Part shown: positions 59,647 to 64,000 of the stretch, one piece after another | Numbering within the stretch: position 1 is the first letter of the stretch | How the letters are laid out: the number at the start of each line of letters is the position of its first letter | Origin: Garcia nutans | Lineage: Eukaryota; Streptophyta; Magnoliopsida; Malpighiales; Euphorbiaceae | NCBI GenBank assembly: GCA_947685225.1 | Contig: CANTUV010000007.1 | Span: 11,180,501-11,244,500 of the forward strand | DNA length: 64,000 nucleotides | Direction: 5' to 3' | Translations under genes and position numbers: made by a program | The notes under the pieces: generated by a model | Database searches by the model: none | Told to the model about the DNA's origin: nothing | Seen by the model: only the letters and a program-made list of their open reading frames with translations

Positions 59647-60870
59647 CAATCAGGTTGCATGAATAGTGCAAATGTTGATCGGTCAACACCATAAGCCTCC
59701 TTTCCTTTAGGTGCCTGATAAACAAACATTAGAACATGGTTGATATCATTGCTCCTTACTAAGAAAATAGAGAGAGACTAACAGGGAAAAAAAAAGGAAT
59801 CATAAGAAAGAAAATTTACTATTTGCACTAATTAAACACAATGCACAATTTCCTTGATGTATATGCCGGTATCTAAATTTGGGTGCTTTGACTTCTAACC
59901 ACAGAAGAATTTGAGCTCAACATCAACTTAGATTAAGGTGCAAAAGAACATGACTGCCACTCTATGAAGCACATATGCGGACACAGATACAATACGATAC
60001 AGACACGTTGATACGATAATTCTTAAAAAATAAGGGCACGACACGGGTTGGATACGTTTATATATATATATATATAATGAAAGATAAATATATATTAAAA
60101 ATAAATATATGATAATTAACTCATATATTAATGTAATTATATATACATACACACATATAAATATTAAGTTATAAAAATATACTGAGAGAAAAATATATAT
60201 TCAAAATAAATATATATTAGTTCATTTATATATAAATATAATTATGTAAGTAAAAAAAATTATGACAAAAATATAAGTTTTTTAATTAAATTTGATTACA
60301 ATTATCTAGTTAATAATTTACTAATATCATGTAAATAAAATTTTATGACAAAATATATTCTAAAATATCTCAAAAAAATATCATAAAATGTGTTACTGTC
60401 GTATTCTATGCGTGTTCGAACCGTATCTAAAAAATAAAAAATAAGACACATATGGAGACATGTCGAGCAAGTGTTGGGCAAGTGTCCAAAAAATAAAAAA
60501 AAAGACACGTACGAAGAAGTATCCAATATGTGTCAGGCAATTGTCGGACAGGTATCGGTGTCAAAGAAGTGTCGAACACGAATAATTCACTCTGTTTGAA
60601 GTGTCGCTGCTTTATAGCTACCACTTAGATGTTAGAAGAAGAAAAAAAAAATTATACAGCAAGCCAGCGGCTGATTTAATATTGTATGGCTGACTTTGTC
60701 AATAACCATCATTAATGAGTTAGGAGAACATAAATCCTGTGGTAGAAAGATGAAGCGAAAAGGAAAATAGTCACTCCAAAAGGAACCCATGCTAGAAGGA
60801 CGCTTTCTTAAGGAAATTATAGGACCAGCACCCTTACCTCGATTGCAGCAATACATACATGCATACGTGG
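59647..60870 (-). pseudogene. Exons of a 2-oxoglutarate/Fe(II) oxygenase-like gene, probably decayed
   Basis: The minus-strand exon 59714-59647 reads APKGKEAYGVDRSTFALFMQPDW and has good flanking signals (TTTATCAG before, GTATGT after). It resembles the GVSR.TFALFMQPEWDE segment near the C-terminus of isopenicillin-N-synthase-like plant oxygenases. About 1.1 kb upstream, 60900-60835 gives SSLQVIGGTTYACMYCCNRG before GTAAGG, resembling the preceding TGG.L.ATPHCVRAP segment with changes. Joining the two at canonical sites shifts the frame by one base. The catalytic HxD...H residues are not seen. The intron between them holds a small DNA transposon (59962-60617). Confidence 0.42.
59962..60617. 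mobile_element. Non-autonomous element of 656 bp with 8-bp target duplication
   Basis: Ends CTATGAAGCACATATG and, on the minus strand, CTATAAAGCAGCGACA agree at 9 of the first 10 bases. The flanks CTGCCACT (59954-59961) and CTACCACT (60618-60625) match at 7 of 8. Subterminal regions carry repeated GGACACG, GTGTCGGACA and CGTGTC motifs in both orientations around an AT-rich core. The duplication size suggests hAT, though the ends are not typical CA-ends. Confidence 0.65.
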
Positions 60871-60999
60871 TACCTCCAATCACTTGGAGGGATGATATAA
60901 TTAGCATCCTGGCACATATTTTCTTGACTAGTTAATCATTGACAAGTTGCACTTTAAAATATAGTTGCAGTTTCAAATAAATTTTTTATAATTACTTAC

Positions 61000-61269
61000 T
61001 CCGATGCGTTCCGGATTAGCATGTTCACCTCTCACTTCCTTCTTATGACTGGGAATGTCATTACTAAAGAACACCCCAACTTCTCCTAAGGGCTTCTTTT
61101 CCTGACCAGCCGCACCTGGTTGACAAGGCAATCTTCTTTTTATCCTCTAGCCCTTAGGAGAAGTTGACGACATTACTCTCGGACTTGAATGGAGTGTGGT
61201 TGGCTTGTCCCCACATAAGGGAGAATGCTCACTTTGAGAAGATGGGCTAGTATGAGAACCTGTTGCCAT
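61000..61269 (-). CDS. Unrecognised exon, starts MATGSHTSPSSQSEHSP, with internal stop
   Basis: From ATG at 61269 the minus strand reads MATGSHTSPSSQSEHSPLCG and on to SSTSPKG, then TAG at 61149-61147. The same frame continues open as RLPCQPGAAGQEKKPLGEVG, then FFSNDIPSHKKEVRGEHANP, up to a good donor, GTAAGTAATT, at 60999. Composition is clearly coding-like compared with its surroundings. Ser/Pro-rich starts followed by basic segments occur in plant transposase-associated proteins (CACTA) but also in many nuclear proteins, and I do not recognise the family. The single stop suggests a recent pseudogene or a sequence error. Confidence 0.4.
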
Positions 61270-61296
61270 TTTTATCCTGTAATTCTTTGACTACAA

Positions 61297-63390
61297 CTCA
61301 TACCAGTAAAAACAAGCTCATACCAAGCTCATAACAAATCATACCAGAAAAAATATACTCAGACCAAACTCATATCAAGTGATTATACTCATACCAAGTT
61401 TATGCCAACTCATACCAAGCACATACCAGTAAATATATGCTCATACCAAGTCATACCAATAAAATTAAGTTCATACCAACTCATACAAGTAAATATATGC
61501 TCATACCAACTCATACAAGTAAATATATGCTCATACCAAGTCATACTAGTAAAAATATGCTCATAACAAGCTCATACAAAGTCATACTAGTAAAAATATG
61601 CTCATACCAATAAAAATATACTCATACCAAACTCATACCAACTCATACTAGCAAAAATATGATCATATGAAGCTCATATCAACTCATACCAGTAAAAATA
61701 TGTTCATACCAAACTCATACCAGTAAAAATATATGCTCATACTAAGCTCATACCAAGTCATACCGGTAAAAATTTACTCATAACAAGCTCATACCAACTC
61801 ATACCAGTAAATATATACTCATAACAATCTCATACTAAGTCATACCAGTAATAATATGCTCATACAAAGCTCATACCACCTCATATCAATAAATATATGC
61901 TCATACAAAGCTCATGCCAATTCATACCAGTAAATATATGCTCATACCAACTCATACCAGTAAATATATACTCATACCAAACTCATAACAAGTCATAACT
62001 GTAATAATATGCTCATACCAAGTCATACCAGAAAAATATGATCATACCAAACTCATACCAGTAAATATATGCTCATACCAAGCTCATACCAAGTCATACC
62101 AGTAAATATATGCTCATATCAACTCATACCAGTAAAAATATACTCATAATAATCTCATATCAACTCATACCAGCAAAAATATACTCATACCAAGCTCATA
62201 CCAACTCATACCAGTTAATATATGCTAATACCAAGTCATACCAGTAATAATATGCTCATCACAATCTCATACCAAGTCATACCAGTAAAAATATGCTCAT
62301 ACTATGCTTATACCAAGTCATATAATTAATAATATGTTCATACCAAGCTCATACCAAGTCATACCAGTAAATATATACTAATAGCACTCTCATACCAAGT
62401 CATACAAGTAATAATATGCTCATACCAACTCATACCATTAAAAATATACTCATACCAAGCTCATACCAAATCATACAAGTATAAATATGCTCATACCAAC
62501 TCATACCAGTAAAAATATGCTCATACTAAACTCATACCTGTAAATATATGCTAATACCAAGCTCATACCAAGTCACACCAGTAAAAATATGCTCATACCA
62601 AGCTCATACCAACTCATACCAGTAAATATATTCTCATACCAACTTATACCAGTAAAAATATGCTCATACTATGCTCATACCAGTAAAAATATGCTCATAC
62701 CAAGCTCATACCAACTCATACCAGTAAATATATGCTCATACAAAGCTCATAACAATCTTATACCAAGTTATACCAGTAAATATATACTCATAACAATCTC
62801 ATACTAAGTCATACCAGTAATAATATGCTCATACCAACTCATACCAGTAAAAATATACTCATACCAAGCTCCTACCAAGTTATACCAGTAATAATATGCT
62901 CATATCAACTCATACCAGTAAAAATATGCTCATACCAAGTCACACCAATAATAATATGCTCATACCAAGCTCATACTAATAATAATATGCTCATACCAAT
63001 CTTACACCAAGTCATACCAGTAATAATATGCTCATACCAGTAAAAATATGCTCATATCAAGCTCATACTAACTCATACCAGTAAAAATATGCTCATACCA
63101 ACTCATACCTGTAAAAATATGCTCATACCAAGCTCATACCAACTTATACCAGTAAAAATATGCTCATATCAAGCTCATACCAACTCAAACCAGTAAAAAT
63201 ATGCTCATACCAAGCTCATATCAACTTATACCAGTAAAAATATGCTCATACCAACTCATACCAGTAAATATATGCTCATACTAAGTTATGCCAGTAAATA
63301 TATACTCATACCAGTAAAAATATGCCCATAACAAGCCATCCCAGTAAAAATATGGTCATATCAAACTCATACCATCTCATAATAGTAAAA
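61297..63390. repeat. 2.1-kb minisatellite built on CTCATACCA units
   Basis: The whole stretch is made of three related units in varying order: CTCATACCAAG, CTCATACCAA, and CTCATACCAGTAAAAATATG (or AAATATATG). A common higher-order unit of about 41 bp is unit 1, unit 2, unit 3. It occurs dozens of times with point changes (AACAA for ACCAA, AGTAATAATATG variants). It lies directly upstream, on the minus strand, of the 61269 exon. Open frames through it are by-products of the repeat. Confidence 0.95.
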
Positions 63391-64000
63391 TCATAAATTT
63401 CACCAATAATCAAACAAAAATTTCAAAATAGAGAATTATACAAAGACATATACATTATCGCAGTCAAATTAAGCACAACGATTTACTAGAGAGATATCGA
63501 GAGAGAGCGGACAAATATCTTCAGATAAACGTGATGAGCGGTGAAGAAATAGAGACTACGAGAGAAGAATGGAGAAGACAGCAGTAGAGAGAACAGACGG
63601 TCGAAAATGATTGACGGCGACTAGCGAGGGTTTCTTGTTTCGACGGAGAGCACGAACGAGAAGATGAAAGTCATAAATGGATAGAGAAAAAAACTGTTTC
63701 TAAAAATATGAGCAGACTTTTAAAATTCAGAGAGTATTTTTATTTAGAAAGATCTAATTAAAAATACTATAATCTATAATATATTAGCCTTTTGGTCAAG
63801 TATATATCTGACTAATTTTCTTGATTTAAATTGTTATAAATCAATTATTTCAAACGTGCAGTTCAAAAAAAATAATTTCAAACGTTATTAATAAAATAAA
63901 TTTATTATACATGAATAATGTATTATTTGAAAGAGTACCTCAACAGGAAGATAAAAATTGTAATTTTATTTTATTTTTCACAAAGTTGCAGAAAACAAAA
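63391..64000. other. Possible leader/promoter region, then AT-rich DNA
   Basis: 63480-63680 is purine-rich and more GC-rich (GAGAGAGCGGACAAATATC, CGACGGAGAGCACGAACGAG). On the minus strand this is a CT-rich stretch typical of plant 5' leaders, placed just beyond the minisatellite and in line with the minus-strand exon at 61269. No start codon or domain can be tied to it. The last 300 bases are AT-rich. Confidence 0.4.

Noticed and set aside
62589..63043. Open frames of 72 codons reading MLIPSSYQLIPV repeats
   Set aside because: They are translations of the minisatellite in a frame without stops and have no separate coding evidence.
61297..63390. CRISPR-like array
   Set aside because: The units vary in order and length and no unique spacers separate identical repeats. 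The context is plant nuclear DNA.

Overview
This is nuclear DNA from a flowering plant, almost certainly a eudicot. It is very AT-rich, the genes carry short GT-AG introns, the conserved plant families include UGT85-type glycosyltransferases, a DEVIL/ROTUNDIFOLIA-like peptide and a GRF zinc finger, and most identifiable sequence comes from plant transposable elements. I cannot name the species. No bacterial, organellar or CRISPR-like features were seen.

Only two genes look intact or nearly so. One is a minus-strand TRM5-type tRNA (guanine37-N1)-methyltransferase with eleven exons (8453-17841). The other is a 63-codon DVL/RTFL peptide gene (51653-51844). Everything else with protein similarity is decayed: two UGT85-like glycosyltransferase copies (38785-41684), a glutaredoxin-family N-terminal fragment split by a small hAT element (336-1107), a GRF zinc-finger remnant (50052-50481), and isolated exons of an oxygenase-like gene (59647 to about 60870).

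Layout. 1-4.8 kb: small DNA transposons, three with clear target-site duplications. 4.8-7.4 kb: a Mutator-like transposase split by a solo LTR, then a copia gag fragment. 8.45-17.84 kb: TRM5, whose last intron holds a full-length Reina-like Ty3 element (8576-13835) in the same orientation. 19.1-31.3 kb: a Tekay/Del-like Ty3 element in the arrangement LTR-internal-LTR-truncated internal. 31.3-38.2 kb: a probable LTR carrying a nested Ty3 element that has lost its reverse transcriptase and RNase H. 38.8-41.7 kb: the UGT pseudogenes. 42-50 kb: small repeats, a threefold alternating inverted repeat, and copia remains. 51.6 kb: the DVL gene. 55.4-57.6 kb: a LINE. 59.2-60.9 kb: a possible TRIM LTR and the oxygenase-like exons with a small transposon in an intron. 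61.3-63.4 kb: a 2.1 kb minisatellite.

The genes do not form a pathway. The interest lies in the nested insertions that can be read base by base, in a TRM5 splice donor that appears mutated, and in the minisatellite and inverted-repeat structures. I did not find convincing evidence for a new biological system.
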